DNA of 64,000 bases from Bacillus haynesii (lineage in GTDB: Bacteria > Bacillota > Bacilli > Bacillales > Bacillaceae). Below the pieces are notes generated by a model. The model was given only the letters and a program-made list of their open reading frames with translations, was not told the origin of the DNA and did no database searches. Positions 54,084 to 63,924 of this stretch are shown piece after piece; position 1 is the stretch's first letter, and each line of letters opens with the position of its first letter. The position numbers and the translations under genes are program-made. The stretch spans positions 1 to 64,000 of the forward strand of contig NZ_MRBL01000005.1 of the NCBI RefSeq assembly GCF_001969855.1. The letters run 5' to 3'.

Positions 54084-54953
54084 TTACAGGCCCTTCATCA
54101 GGCTGCTTAAACGGAGTCGTTCATCTTCATTTAGCGGAATCAAAGGGAGCCGGACGGACCCGACGTCAAGACCCTTCAGCTGAAGAGCCGTCTTTAATGG
54201 AGACGGGTTCGGTGCGGCAAAAAGCCCTTTCATCAGCGGAAGCAGCTTTTGATGGATCAAAGCAGCCTGAGCCGTGTTCCCCTCCGTATAATGTTTGATC
54301 ATTTCCTGCATTTCCGGTCCGATGATGTGTGATGCAACGGAAACGATTCCTCTCGCTCCCACGGACAGCGCCGGCAGTGTCAGGCTGTCATCTCCTGAAT
54401 AAACCGCAAAGTCCTCAGGGGTTTCAGCTACGATTTTTGTTATCGCATCCAGGTCGCCGCTCGCTTCTTTAATGGCAATGATATTCGGGATCTCCGCAAG
54501 GCGGATCGTCGTTTCCGGTGCGAGCGAAGCAGCCGTTCTTCCCGGCACATTATAAAGCATGACAGGCAGTGACGTTTCCTCCGCAATCGCTCTGAAATGG
54601 CGGTACATGCCTTCCTGAGAAGGCTTGTTGTAGTACGGAGTGACGAGCATGACGGCGTCAGCGCCGGCTTCTTCAGCTTTTTTCGTCAGCTTGATCGACG
54701 CCTTCGTGTTGTTGCTTCCCGTGCCGGCGATGATCGGGGCACGGCCTGCCGCTTCCTTGACAGAGTATTGAATGAGCGCTATCTTTTCTTCTTCGGAAAG
54801 CGTCGGCGATTCTCCGGTTGTTCCGGCGACGACTAGGGAATCCGTCCCATTGTTTAGTAAATAATCGATCAGCTTTGACAGTTTTTGAAAATCGATATTT
54901 TCATTTTTGTCAAAGGGCGTAACCATTGCGGTTGCGATATTTCCGAAATTCAT
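54084..54953 (-). CDS. dapA: 4-hydroxy-tetrahydrodipicolinate synthase
   Basis: 289 residues from ATG 54953 behind GATGAGGTG (B. subtilis 290). TIM-barrel aldolase: VVAGTTGESPTLSEEEKIAL, VMLVTPYYNKPSQEGMY, YNVPGRT (Tyr), and the Schiff-base lysine in IIAIKEASGDL. It condenses aspartate semialdehyde with pyruvate, the first step to diaminopimelate, lysine and dipicolinate. Part of asd-dapG-dapA. Confidence 0.97.
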   Translation of the reverse strand: MNFGNIATAMVTPFDKNENIDFQKLSKLIDYLLNNGTDSLVVAGTTGESPTLSEEEKIALIQYSVKEAAGRAPIIAGTGSNNTKASIKLTKKAEEAGADAVMLVTPYYNKPSQEGMYRHFRAIAEETSLPVMLYNVPGRTAASLAPETTIRLAEIPNIIAIKEASGDLDAITKIVAETPEDFAVYSGDDSLTLPALSVGARGIVSVASHIIGPEMQEMIKHYTEGNTAQAALIHQKLLPLMKGLFAAPNPSPLKTALQLKGLDVGSVRLPLIPLNEDERLRLSSLMKGL

Positions 54954-54983
54954 TTTTTTCACCTCATCATGATTCAATCATAT

Positions 54984-56198
54984 TTATTTTGACAGTTCAA
55001 ACACTTCATGCAGCGCATTCACGGCCGTCGCCATATTGTTCTCGTGCACGAGCACCCATATCGTCGTATGGCTGTCAGCAGACTGCAAAATCGGAATGCC
55101 TTTTTCTGATAAAGCGGTAACGATTTTTGAGGTGACGCCCGGAACGCCCATAATTCCCGCGCCAACAGCTGACACTTTCGCGCAATTTCTCGTCACGGCC
55201 GGTTCATAGCCCAATTCCTTCAGGATGCTGTGGGCGCGGTCTGTCATGTTTCCAGCCACCGTGTAGACAATTTCACTTGGTGTAATATTGAAGAAATCGA
55301 CGCTGATGCCGGCATTCGCCATCGCTTTAAACACTTCAGTCTGTACGTTATATTGTCCTTCTTTTGCCGGGACTTTAAACTGTGTCACGTCTTTCACATG
55401 GGCGATGCCTGTGATGAGCCGCTCAAAAACGTCGCTTCCGGCTTTTGAGTTGTGATGGCTTGTGACGAGTGTACCCGTCTCGTTTGAATAGGTTGAACGC
55501 ACGCGGATCGGCACTTTCGCCTGCATTGCGATTTCAACGGCTCTCGGGTGGATTACCTTTGCCCCCTGGTAGGCTAAATTACAAATTTCCGTATAGGTAA
55601 TCACAGGCAGCGGCTTCGCTTTTTCAACGATGCGCGGATCAGCGGTCATGACGCCTTCGACATCTGTATAAATATCGATAAATTCCGCGTCCAATGCCGC
55701 GCCAAGCGCAGCGGCCGACGTATCGCTTCCGCCGCGGCCGATCGTTGTGATGTCCCCTTTTGCAGTCGCGCCTTGGAAGCCTGCGACGACGACCGCATCA
55801 TGGTCGGCCAGCATGCTGACAAGCCGCTCCGGCTTCATTTCGAGAATTTTTGCATTCGTATGGTTGTTGTCCGTTAAAAAGCCCGCTTGCGCACCGGTTA
55901 AAGCAGCTGCTTTAATCCCGTTTTCCAAAAGCATGCTGGTGAACACAACAGAGGAAATCGTTTCTCCACATGATAAAAGCATATCCTGCTCGCGCTCGGT
56001 CATTGTATCCTGTCCGCCGTAAAGCAGATCAAGCAATGAATCAGTCGCATACGGATCGCCTTTCCGGCCCATGGCCGATACGACGACAACCGCTTTGTAT
56101 CCTTCATTGACCGCTTCCTGAATATGGTTTAAGGCAAGCTTTCTGCCGCGGTCATCTTTTACAGACGTTCCGCCGAATTTTTGAACGATGATTTTCAC
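54984..56198 (-). CDS. dapG: Aspartokinase I (DapG), alpha and beta subunits
   Basis: 404 residues: IIVQKFGGTSVKDDRGRKLA, GRGGSDTSAAALGAALDAEF and TDVEGVMTADPRIV define the kinase (about 1-235), with two ACT domains after residue ~265. Phosphorylates L-aspartate; the B. subtilis enzyme is inhibited by meso-diaminopimelate. GTG start with TTGGAGTG upstream. An internal start for the beta subunit is usual in the family, but I could not identify it by eye. Confidence 0.95.
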   Translation of the reverse strand: MKIIVQKFGGTSVKDDRGRKLALNHIQEAVNEGYKAVVVVSAMGRKGDPYATDSLLDLLYGGQDTMTEREQDMLLSCGETISSVVFTSMLLENGIKAAALTGAQAGFLTDNNHTNAKILEMKPERLVSMLADHDAVVVAGFQGATAKGDITTIGRGGSDTSAAALGAALDAEFIDIYTDVEGVMTADPRIVEKAKPLPVITYTEICNLAYQGAKVIHPRAVEIAMQAKVPIRVRSTYSNETGTLVTSHHNSKAGSDVFERLITGIAHVKDVTQFKVPAKEGQYNVQTEVFKAMANAGISVDFFNITPSEIVYTVAGNMTDRAHSILKELGYEPAVTRNCAKVSAVGAGIMGVPGVTSKIVTALSEKGIPILQSADSHTTIWVLVHENNMATAVNALHEVFELSK

Positions 56199-56231
56199 TT
56201 TATTTCACTCCAAGTTGATTTCGGACGTAAC

Positions 56232-56270
56232 AGAAGAGAGCAGGCTTTCATTTTTGCCTCACTCTCTTCT
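56232..56270 (-). other. Hairpin between asd and dapG
   Basis: AGAAGAGAG/CTCTCTTCT outer stem with AGGC/GCCT inside, in the 90-base gap after asd. No T-run on the minus strand, so it is an attenuator or mRNA-processing hairpin rather than a clear terminator. Confidence 0.5.
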
Positions 56271-56288
56271 CACATCCCGTTAGAAATC

Positions 56289-57329
56289 TTAAACTAAATT
56301 TAAAGCTTTTAGGCTTTCTGCGATTTGTACGGAATTCCATGCCGCGCCTTTCAGCAGGTTGTCGGAAACGATCCACAGATGGAAACCGTTCGGGCGGTCA
56401 AGGTCTTTTCTCACCCGGCCGACAAACACGTCTCTTTTCCCTACTGCATCTGCAGGCATCGGATAGACCTGTTCAGCCGGATCATCCTGCAGAACGACGC
56501 CCGGAGCTTCTTTTAACAGGTTTTTAATATCTTCTGCTGTTACATCAGCATGGTCTGTTTCGATGTAGACGGATTCTGAATGCCCTGTTGCAATAGGCAG
56601 TCTGACACATGTGGCTGAAACTTGAAGCTCAGGCATGTGCATGATTTTTTTCGTTTCATTTATCATTTTCATTTCCTCAAACGTAAAGCCGTTTTCCTGG
56701 AATTTATCGATTTGAGGAATAGCGTTAAATGCAATTTGGTAGTGTTTTTCATCACTCTTCACCGGCATGATCTCAGGTTCGAACGGTTTGTCGTTCAAAA
56801 TGGCTTCGGTTTGCCCGTAGAGCTCTTTTACCGCTTCGTTTCCGGCTCCCGACACCGCCTGATAAGTCGACACGATGATTTTGTTTAAACCGAAAGCCTT
56901 GCGGATCGGTTCAAGCGCAACAACCATCTGGATTGTTGAACAGTTCGGATTTGCAATAATGCCGTTGTGCTTGTGCAAATCTTCCTCATTGACCTCAGGT
57001 ACGACGAGCGGAGTGTTTTGGTCCATCCGGAACGCGCTCGTGTTGTCAATGACGATCGCCCCGCGTTTGACAGCCTCGTGAGCAAGCGCCTGCGAAACGC
57101 TTCCCCCGGCGCTGAAAAGCGCGATGTTGACGCCTTCAAAGCTCTCTGGACGAGCTTCTTCTACAGTGTACTCTTCGCCTTTGAAAGTCAGCTTCGTACC
57201 TGCTGAACGTTTTGAGGATAATAAAGTCAGTTTATCCAGTTCAAAATTCCTGTCTTCTAGTGTTTTTAACATTTGCTGTCCTACAGCGCCTGTCGCACCA
57301 ACTACTGCTACATGTAATCCTCTGCCCAA
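56289..57329 (-). CDS. asd: Aspartate-semialdehyde dehydrogenase
   Basis: 346 residues from TTG 57329 ([20 protein letters not shown]), with GGAAGGAG eight bases upstream, matching the B. subtilis start and length. NADP-binding G-A-T-G-A-V-G at the N-terminus, active-site Cys in [12 protein letters not shown] and His in [15 protein letters not shown]. Reduces aspartyl phosphate to aspartate semialdehyde, feeding DapA. First gene of the asd-dapG-dapA group. Confidence 0.97.
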   Translation of the reverse strand: MGRGLHVAVVGATGAVGQQMLKTLEDRNFELDKLTLLSSKRSAGTKLTFKGEEYTVEEARPESFEGVNIALFSAGGSVSQALAHEAVKRGAIVIDNTSAFRMDQNTPLVVPEVNEEDLHKHNGIIANPNCSTIQMVVALEPIRKAFGLNKIIVSTYQAVSGAGNEAVKELYGQTEAILNDKPFEPEIMPVKSDEKHYQIAFNAIPQIDKFQENGFTFEEMKMINETKKIMHMPELQVSATCVRLPIATGHSESVYIETDHADVTAEDIKNLLKEAPGVVLQDDPAEQVYPMPADAVGKRDVFVGRVRKDLDRPNGFHLWIVSDNLLKGAAWNSVQIAESLKALNLV

Positions 57330-57455
57330 TTGTAAAACTCCTTCCACCTTAATCGTCGTAAACGATTGGTTGACTATGCATTTTACATTTTATTTTAACA
57401 TAGATGTGTGCCGTGGTGATTGATATTTTTTGTTACAACTTTATTTTCAAAAGAT

Positions 57456-58046
57456 TTATTGATCATTATGGACCAGGATGGGCTGCATTTGTTTATGGGA
57501 GAGGGCTTCTTCGACCGCCGGCACTAAAAGATCCATTTTGGCGACGAGCGAATTCGGCTTTTTGTAAGGATCATCCTGGCCGAACGGAATAAAGTAAACG
57601 TTTTTTGCCGCCATCAGCCTCATCAAGTTGACGCCGTTCAAGCCGAGCGCGTCATTCGTTGAAATGCCGAGAACGACGGGGCGGGAGTTTCTCATTGTCG
57701 CCTTGGCCGCCATGAGAACCGGACTGTCCGTCTGGGCGTTTGCGAGCTTGCTCATTGAATTTCCCGTCAATGGCGCAACAACCATGCAGTCCAGCGGTGT
57801 TTTCGGTCCGAGAGGCTCCGCTTTCGGAATGGAATCAATGACTTTAAATCCAGTCAGTTCTTCTATTCTTCTGACCCATTCTTCCCCTTCTCCAAAGCGT
57901 GTGTCCGTCGACTTGACAGTATGCGTGACGACAGGTCTCACTTCAGCTCCTTTGTTGATCAGCGCTTCAATTTGCGGAAATACGGCATCATACGTGCAAT
58001 GTGAACCCGTCAGGCCAAATCCGATTCTTTTTCCTTTGATCGACAT
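57456..58046 (-). CDS. dpaB: Dipicolinate synthase subunit B (SpoVFB)
   Basis: 196 residues of flavoprotein (UbiX/Dfp-like) fold: MSIKGKRIGFGLTGSHCTYD, DCMVVAPLTGNSMSKLANAQ, TDSPVLMAAKATMRNSRPVV, NLMRLMAAKNVYFIPFGQDD. With DpaA it makes dipicolinate in the mother cell during late sporulation. The start codon overlaps the dpaA stop by one base (TAATG), with AAAGGGG upstream, so the two are co-translated. Confidence 0.95.
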   Translation of the reverse strand: MSIKGKRIGFGLTGSHCTYDAVFPQIEALINKGAEVRPVVTHTVKSTDTRFGEGEEWVRRIEELTGFKVIDSIPKAEPLGPKTPLDCMVVAPLTGNSMSKLANAQTDSPVLMAAKATMRNSRPVVLGISTNDALGLNGVNLMRLMAAKNVYFIPFGQDDPYKKPNSLVAKMDLLVPAVEEALSHKQMQPILVHNDQ

Positions 58047-58945
58047 TATGACAGCCCCTTTCGGTCAGTTGTTGATTCAGACAAAAGGTTGCACAAAACA
58101 TTGGCAATAATCTGTCCCGCCGTTTTAGGCGCGACGATCCCGGGAAGTCCTGGAGCAAGCAGCGCTTTAATGCCTTGCTTTTCGGCAAAATCAAAATCAG
58201 TGCCTCCGGGACGGGTTGCTAAATCGAGAATTAATGTTCTGGGTGTCATTCGTGAGAGGACATGTTTATTGAGAATCAGGCTTGGAATGGTATTGATGCA
58301 AATGTCGATATTTTCAACATGCTCTGCAAGTTCGTTTGTGTGGAAAGGAGTGAGTCCCATCTCCATGATTCTGGCGAGGTGGGCGGAGTCGCGCGCTCCG
58401 ACTTTTACGCGTGCGCCGAGCGCCGAGAACGTCCGGCTGATGCTCATTCCCGTCCGCCCGAGCCCGAGAACCATCACATTCGAGCCGTGAATCGTAAAGT
58501 CTGTATGCTGTATGGCCATCATAATGGCACCTTCGACTGTAGGTATCGAGTTGTAAATCGCAATATCGTCTCTTTCAAATAGCTTGATAAGACGACGGTT
58601 CGCCCCTTTGGCCATGCCGTCTAAATACTGGTTTGAAATCCCTGAATAAATCGCGCAGTGAGGCTGGGTTTTTTCTAAATGTTCTTGTTTTAACACCACT
58701 TTTTCATTGGAAAAAACAGTCGCAACCGTTCCTTCCATCGATGTGCCCGATACAGGCAGAATAATGCTGTCTATTGTGCCGAAGTCAAGTTCGGTCAGCT
58801 TTAGTTTTGTAGCTCCGGTAAACCCGTGATCAAGCTGGTCAAAACCGATTAAAAAGACCTTTGCATCCTGTTCTGTCAGCTTGCGGATGATCTCGAGCTG
58901 CCTTGCATCGCCGCCGATGATTGCAATCGTCAATCCGGTTAACAT
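58046..58945 (-). CDS. dpaA: Dipicolinate synthase subunit A (SpoVFA)
   Basis: 299 residues from ATG 58945 (MLTGLTIAIIGGDARQLEII), which matches the B. subtilis N-terminus; the ribosome site AAGGTG is a little far (12 bases). Two Rossmann-like halves: the first starts at residue 7, the second has V-L-G-L-G-R-T-G near 157. ALLAPGLPGIVAPKTAGQII lies near the end. It oxidises the product of DapA to dipicolinate with DpaB. Probably sigma-K controlled. Confidence 0.94.
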   Translation of the reverse strand: MLTGLTIAIIGGDARQLEIIRKLTEQDAKVFLIGFDQLDHGFTGATKLKLTELDFGTIDSIILPVSGTSMEGTVATVFSNEKVVLKQEHLEKTQPHCAIYSGISNQYLDGMAKGANRRLIKLFERDDIAIYNSIPTVEGAIMMAIQHTDFTIHGSNVMVLGLGRTGMSISRTFSALGARVKVGARDSAHLARIMEMGLTPFHTNELAEHVENIDICINTIPSLILNKHVLSRMTPRTLILDLATRPGGTDFDFAEKQGIKALLAPGLPGIVAPKTAGQIIANVLCNLLSESTTDRKGLS

Positions 58946-58998
58946 GGCTCTAACATTCACCTTCTTTTTTGACAAGGATCTAATTCATAAGCTAATTT

Positions 58999-59027
58999 CA
59001 TCATATGACAAAAAGGAAATAGCGGTG
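58999..59027 (-). promoter_or_regulatory. Sigma-K-like promoter of dpaAB
   Basis: On the minus strand CACC (59024-59027) and CATATGATG (58999-59007) are 17 bases apart, close to AC-N16/17-CATANNNTA. The B. subtilis spoVF operon is sigma-K dependent. Confidence 0.5.
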
Positions 59028-59048
59028 AATTGAAATCCAGAAAAACAA

Positions 59049-59077
59049 AAAGCCCGCCCCAAGGGACGGGCGGGTGT
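59049..59077 (-). terminator. Terminator of ymxH
   Basis: CCCGCCC/GGGCGGG stem with an 8-base loop, then CTTTTTGTTTTTC on the minus strand. Confidence 0.9.
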
Positions 59078-59088
59078 TCCAGCCTTGC

Positions 59089-59349
59089 TTACTCATCTTT
59101 TGTCACGCTGCTTTCCGGAACATCCAAAATGATCATATCCGATCCGATTTTTTGAATCTGCGACCAGGGCACCTTGATGTCATTCCCCTGTTTTCTGCCA
59201 AGTCCGAACCATTTAACAGAAGGGATGATAAGAGCTGTAATCTGTCCGTCCTGCTCATTGATCTCAAGATCCGTCTGACCCAGTACGCCGAGCCGTTCGG
59301 CCCGCTTGACATCGACGATTTCTTTTCCCGAAAGTTCACTCAGCCTCAT
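59089..59349 (-). CDS. ymxH: YlmC/YmxH family PRC-barrel sporulation protein
   Basis: 86 residues from ATG 59349 behind AAGGGGG (B. subtilis 85): MRLSELSGKEIVDVKRAERL, then LGVLGQTDLEIN, a compact PRC-barrel fold. Paralogue of YlmC; role in sporulation is weakly defined. It follows mlpA after a terminator hairpin. Confidence 0.92.
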   Translation of the reverse strand: MRLSELSGKEIVDVKRAERLGVLGQTDLEINEQDGQITALIIPSVKWFGLGRKQGNDIKVPWSQIQKIGSDMIILDVPESSVTKDE

Positions 59350-59388
59350 GAAAAAACCCCCTTTTGTTATGATGTATGAACCGATAAT

Positions 59389-59424
59389 AAAAAACATGCC
59401 TGCCTAAAAAGACAAGCATGTTTT
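59389..59424 (-). terminator. Terminator of mlpA
   Basis: AAAACATGC/GCATGTTTT stem with a 16-base loop, followed by TTATTATC on the minus strand. Confidence 0.75.
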
Positions 59425-59433
59425 AAGAAGGCT

Positions 59434-60663
59434 TTATTTCGGCAGCTCACCCGACGGGCTGATTAATGCAGATGAGTAATCATCGGTGAAAATCCGGTTG
59501 GCAAGATTGTTCACACGCTCGAGGCTGACGGCATTCAACTTTTCGATGATTTCATCAAGCGTCCGGTGTTTACCGAGCAATAGCTCATTTTTGCCGTTGC
59601 GGCTCATTTTGCTGTTTGTGCTTTCGAGACTGAGCATTAGGCTGCCTTTCATTTGCTCTTTGCTGTTTTCAAGCTCTTTCGGTGTAATACCGTCGCTTTT
59701 CAGCATGCGCAGTGTTTCATGAATCGTTTCTGACAGGAGCTGAAGCTGATTTGCGCCGGTTCCGGCGTAGATGGTCATCATGCCGCTGTCTTCATAGGAA
59801 GTGTGGTAGCTGAACACGGAATATGCAAGACCTTTATCTTCACGGACATCCTGAAAAAGACGGCTGCTCATGCTTCCTCCCAAAATATTATTGAGAACGA
59901 TCAAATCATAGATTTCCGGGTGGCCTGCTTCCAGCCCGTTGAAGCCGAGGCAGAGGTGAGCCTGTTCGGTTTCTTTTTTGCGCGTCATTTTCTCATGGTG
60001 AAAATCCGGTTTTGTCATGCCGGTTCTTTTGCCTTTGGCTTCATATGAGCCGAAATGCTTTTCAGCTTCTTTTATAAAAGTTTCCGGTACATTTCCGGCT
60101 ATCGAAATGACGACGCGGTCAGGCGTATAATATTCGTCCATATACTTTCTGAGCGAATCTCCGTCAAATTCGGCAAGCGTGTCCTCTGTGCCAAGGATCG
60201 GATAACCGAGGGAATGGCTGCCGTATGACGCTTTGCTCAAGAGATCGTGAACGATGTCATCAGGCGTGTCCTCATACATTTTAATCTCTTCATAGACGAC
60301 GTTTTTTTCTTTTTTCAATTCTTCTTCGTCAAATGATGAATGAAAGAACATATCAGAAAGCACTTCCAGAGCATAGCTTGCATGCTCATCGAGAACTTTG
60401 GCGTAATAGCACGTATATTCCTTTGAGGTAAACGCGTTGACCTGTCCGCCGATTCTGTCAAAAGACTCTGCGATGTCCCTTGCAGTGCGCGTTTTTGTCC
60501 CCTTGAAAAACATGTGCTCAAGAAAGTGCGAAATACCGTTAATTTCAAGTGTTTCATGTCTTGATCCGGTTCCAATCCAAACTCCGATGGCCACAGACCG
60601 GACAGTGGGATTGTTTTCGAATACGATTCTTACCCCATTTTGACAAGTATACCGTTTAATCAA
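59434..60663 (-). CDS. mlpA: M16-family zinc metalloprotease MlpA (YmxG)
   Basis: 409 residues as in B. subtilis. Zinc motif H-x-x-E-H in GISHFLEHMFFKGTKTRTAR and a downstream VVYEEIKMYEDTPDD glutamate; the second half carries LNNILGGSMSSRLFQDVRED and GLAYSVFSYHTSYED. Resembles mitochondrial processing peptidase. In B. subtilis it affects aprE expression and is called a processing protease; substrate unclear. TTG start, AGGAGG seven bases upstream. Confidence 0.95.
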   Translation of the reverse strand: MIKRYTCQNGVRIVFENNPTVRSVAIGVWIGTGSRHETLEINGISHFLEHMFFKGTKTRTARDIAESFDRIGGQVNAFTSKEYTCYYAKVLDEHASYALEVLSDMFFHSSFDEEELKKEKNVVYEEIKMYEDTPDDIVHDLLSKASYGSHSLGYPILGTEDTLAEFDGDSLRKYMDEYYTPDRVVISIAGNVPETFIKEAEKHFGSYEAKGKRTGMTKPDFHHEKMTRKKETEQAHLCLGFNGLEAGHPEIYDLIVLNNILGGSMSSRLFQDVREDKGLAYSVFSYHTSYEDSGMMTIYAGTGANQLQLLSETIHETLRMLKSDGITPKELENSKEQMKGSLMLSLESTNSKMSRNGKNELLLGKHRTLDEIIEKLNAVSLERVNNLANRIFTDDYSSALISPSGELPK

Positions 60664-60699
60664 ATTTGTTCCTCCTATTCAAAGAACGGGCCGCACATC

Positions 60700-61662
60700 C
60701 TATTCTTCAACAAGCCTTTTTTCATTCATCAGCTGTGAAACAGTTCCGATTTGATAGCCTTTTTCATGCAGGTTCTGTATCAAAACGGCAAGACTTTTTG
60801 CAGTTGGATCTGTCGGATGCATTAATATCATGGCGCCGTTATGTACTTTGCTTAATACCCGTTGCTGTAAGACGGCCGGCTGCGGTTTCTGCCAATCGAT
60901 CGTATCAACTGTCCACAAGATCGTTCCCATCCCCATCTTGTGAGCCTGATCCACAACCTCTTTGCGGAAGCTGCCGCTCGGCGGGGCGAACCACTTCGGC
61001 TTGACGCCGAGCGTTTCATCGATTTGTTCATTTGTCTTCCGCAGCTGTTCTGAAATACGTTCTCTCGTCAGTTTGCTCATATCCGGATGATTGTATGAAT
61101 GGTTTCCGATTTCATGCCCGCCGTTTTGTATGGCTTTTGCCAGCTCAGGATGATGTTTCACCCATCTGCCCTCCAGAAAAAAGGTGGCTTTGACACGATG
61201 CTTTTGCAAAACGGGAAGCATCTCTTGCAAATATTCATTACCCCAAGCGACATTGATAATAAACGATACCATCGGTTTATCCGGGTGTCCGCGATAGATC
61301 GGCTCAGGCTTTAAGGAGTCTAAATGAACGTCAGGTTTCACTTGGTCGTAAACGAGCAGCTTCTCATCAAATGCACCTGCCCGTTTCATTTTTTTGTACG
61401 ATTTTTCGATGTTTACTTTTAAGCCGTTGTAGCCGGGCATCGCTTTCCATATGCGATCAATTTTCGCATTCTGGGCCTTCACTTCATATTCAGGCGCTTT
61501 TTGCAAAAGCTCCTGGTACAATTCATCCTTTTGAGCGGCAACCGTGACCGCGTCTTTTTTCATCGCATCTATGTAATGTTGTGAATACGGACGGTTCATC
61601 ATCTGATAGGACATCAGCAAAAGAAAGAAAAAAACGGAAACACGAACAATCGTTCTTTTCAA
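60700..61662 (-). CDS. ylxY: YlxY, polysaccharide-deacetylase-fold protein with altered active site
   Basis: 320 residues from TTG 61662 behind GGGAGG. An N-terminal membrane anchor or signal (FFFLLLMSYQMM), then a NodB-homology domain about 125-310: HEIGNHSYNHPDM keeps the H-x3-H metal motif and FAPPSGSFRKE the third motif. The first motif reads N-V-A-W-G-N-E where active enzymes have T-F-D-D-G, so the catalytic Asp pair is gone. It is probably a non-hydrolytic sporulation-linked protein. Lies between pnp and mlpA as in B. subtilis. Confidence 0.92.
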   Translation of the reverse strand: MKRTIVRVSVFFFLLLMSYQMMNRPYSQHYIDAMKKDAVTVAAQKDELYQELLQKAPEYEVKAQNAKIDRIWKAMPGYNGLKVNIEKSYKKMKRAGAFDEKLLVYDQVKPDVHLDSLKPEPIYRGHPDKPMVSFIINVAWGNEYLQEMLPVLQKHRVKATFFLEGRWVKHHPELAKAIQNGGHEIGNHSYNHPDMSKLTRERISEQLRKTNEQIDETLGVKPKWFAPPSGSFRKEVVDQAHKMGMGTILWTVDTIDWQKPQPAVLQQRVLSKVHNGAMILMHPTDPTAKSLAVLIQNLHEKGYQIGTVSQLMNEKRLVEE

Positions 61663-61738
61663 TTGTATTCCTCCCTTCCCCACAAAGTATGTGAGAAAAG
61701 GACAAGATAGAACCGGACCGTTTTCACGGCTTAAAACA

Positions 61739-61764
61739 AAGAAGCCGGGTTACCCAGGCTTCCT
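61739..61764 (-). terminator. Terminator of pnp
   Basis: GAAGCC-tGGG/CCC-GGCTTC stem, then TTTGTTTTAAG on the minus strand, 43 bases past the pnp stop. Confidence 0.7.
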
Positions 61765-61806
61765 TTTGCTTTGAAGACGAAGACAGAAGCAAGATAGACA
61801 CCGTTT

Positions 61807-63924
61807 TTACGATTTTTGCTCTTCTTTTTCCTTCTGTTCCCGCAATACAGCTTTTCTTGATAAGTTGACGCGTCCTTGTTTATCGATTTCGGTAACCTTA
61901 ACAAGGAGCTCGTCGCCGATTTTGACGACATCTTCGACTTTTCCTACCCGTTCGAGCGCAAGCTCTGAAATATGGACCAGACCGTCTTTTCCGCTGAACA
62001 GTTCAACGAAAGCTCCGAATTTTTCAATCCGCTTTACTTTACCTAAGTAAAGCTGTCCAACCTCAACTTCTCTGACGAGGTCTTCGATGATTTTCTTCGC
62101 TTTTTGGTTCATGCTTTCATCGGTAGAAGAAATGAAGATTGTGCCGTCTTGTTCAATATCGATTTTAACGCCTGTATCTTCAATGATCTTATTGATTTGT
62201 TTTCCGCTTGGTCCGATGACGTCGCGGATTTTATCCGGATTGATCGACATCGTCAAGATTTTCGGCGCATAAGGAGAAAGCTCTTTTCTTGATTCAGCCA
62301 ATGTGCTCAGCATGCTTTCAAGGATCTCCATTCTGCCTTTTTTCGCCTGCTGAAGCGCCTCTTCCAAAATCTCTCTCGATAAGCCTTCAATCTTAATATC
62401 CATTTGCAGGGCTGTGACGCCTTTGGACGTTCCTGCTACTTTAAAGTCCATATCCCCGAGATGATCTTCCATACCTTGAATATCGGTTAAGACCGTGTAA
62501 TTGTCACCTGATTTGACAAGGCCCATCGCGATTCCGGCAACCGGGGCTTTAATCGGCACCCCTGCATCCATCATCGCAAGCGTGCTTGCACAAATGCTCG
62601 CCTGGGAAGTGGAACCGTTTGATTCAAGCACTTCAGAGACGAGGCGGATCGTATACGGGAAGTCTTTTTCAGACGGAACAATCGGTTCAAGCGCACGTTC
62701 CCCGAGGGCTCCGTGCCCGATTTCGCGTCGTCCCGGCCCGCGCATCGGCCCTGTTTCCCCGACGCTGAACTGCGGGAAGTTGTAATGGTGCATAAAGCGT
62801 TTTGATTCTTCGACACCGAGACCGTCTAAAATCTGCACATCGCCAAGCGCACCGAGCGTACAAATGCTGAGCGCCTGAGTCTGACCCCTTGTAAAAAGTC
62901 CTGAACCGTGTGTTCTCGAAAGGAGGCCGACTTCTGAAGAAAGCGGGCGAATCTCATCGACAGCCCGGCCGTCAGGACGAACTTTTTCCTCCGTGATCAG
63001 ACGGCGCACTTCATTTTTAACAAGCTGCGACAAAATGTCTTTCACTTGTTTCAGCGTTTCTTCATCGTGTTCCTCTTCTTCAAACTTTGCCAAAACCTCA
63101 TTTTTCACTTCGCTGATCGCGTCCTCGCGCGCGTGCTTTTCATGAACCTGAATGGCTTTTAAGAGGCTTGATTCAGCCATTCCCCGCACTTTTTCTTTCA
63201 GATCGGAATCGATCTCATACAGGGTAATTTCTGATTTTTCTTTACCGACAGCGGCGACGATTTCCTCCTGGAACGCAATAAGCCGCTTGATCTCCTCGTG
63301 ACCGAACATGATCGCTTCAAGCATGATCTCTTCCGGAACTTCGTCTGCTCCTGCTTCAACCATGTTGATCGCATCTTTCGTTCCCGCTACGACGAGGTGA
63401 ATGTCGCTTTTTTCAAGCTGTTCAAGTGTCGGATTGATAATGAATTCGTTGTCAACCCGGCCTACCGTCACTCCGGCGATCGGCCCTTCAAACGGGATGT
63501 CCGATACGCACAGCGCAAGAGATGATCCAAACATTGCCGCCATTTCCGATGAACAATCCTGGTCAACGCTCATGACGATGCTGACGACTTGAACTTCATT
63601 CCGGAAGCCGTCTGCGAACAGCGGGCGGATCGGCCGGTCGATTAACCGGCTGGCAAGAATCGCTTTTTCGCTCGGTCTTCCCTCTCTTTTAATAAACCCG
63701 CCCGGAATCTTTCCGACGGCGTAAAGTCTTTCTTCATAATTCACTGTTAACGGGAAAAAGTCTACGGTTTTAGGTTCTTTTGAAGCCGTTGCGGTGCTGA
63801 GCACTGCAGTGTCTCCATAACGCACCATGACAGCTCCGTTTGCTTGTTTTGCAAGCTGGCCGGTTTCTACTGTCAGCTTGCGGCCGGCCCAATCTATGGA
63901 AAAGACATGTTTCTCTTGTCCCAT
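61807..63924 (-). CDS. pnp: Polyribonucleotide nucleotidyltransferase (PNPase)
   Basis: 705 residues. Two RNase PH-like halves (about 1-230 and 310-545; the second has [24 protein letters not shown] sequence and [16 protein letters not shown]), a KH domain about 553-612 ([20 protein letters not shown]) and an S1 domain about 622-690 ([20 protein letters not shown]). It degrades RNA 3' to 5' using phosphate. ATG with GAGAGGAG upstream. The remaining 76 bases of the window are its 5' region. Confidence 0.97.
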   Translation of the reverse strand: MGQEKHVFSIDWAGRKLTVETGQLAKQANGAVMVRYGDTAVLSTATASKEPKTVDFFPLTVNYEERLYAVGKIPGGFIKREGRPSEKAILASRLIDRPIRPLFADGFRNEVQVVSIVMSVDQDCSSEMAAMFGSSLALCVSDIPFEGPIAGVTVGRVDNEFIINPTLEQLEKSDIHLVVAGTKDAINMVEAGADEVPEEIMLEAIMFGHEEIKRLIAFQEEIVAAVGKEKSEITLYEIDSDLKEKVRGMAESSLLKAIQVHEKHAREDAISEVKNEVLAKFEEEEHDEETLKQVKDILSQLVKNEVRRLITEEKVRPDGRAVDEIRPLSSEVGLLSRTHGSGLFTRGQTQALSICTLGALGDVQILDGLGVEESKRFMHHYNFPQFSVGETGPMRGPGRREIGHGALGERALEPIVPSEKDFPYTIRLVSEVLESNGSTSQASICASTLAMMDAGVPIKAPVAGIAMGLVKSGDNYTVLTDIQGMEDHLGDMDFKVAGTSKGVTALQMDIKIEGLSREILEEALQQAKKGRMEILESMLSTLAESRKELSPYAPKILTMSINPDKIRDVIGPSGKQINKIIEDTGVKIDIEQDGTIFISSTDESMNQKAKKIIEDLVREVEVGQLYLGKVKRIEKFGAFVELFSGKDGLVHISELALERVGKVEDVVKIGDELLVKVTEIDKQGRVNLSRKAVLREQKEKEEQKS

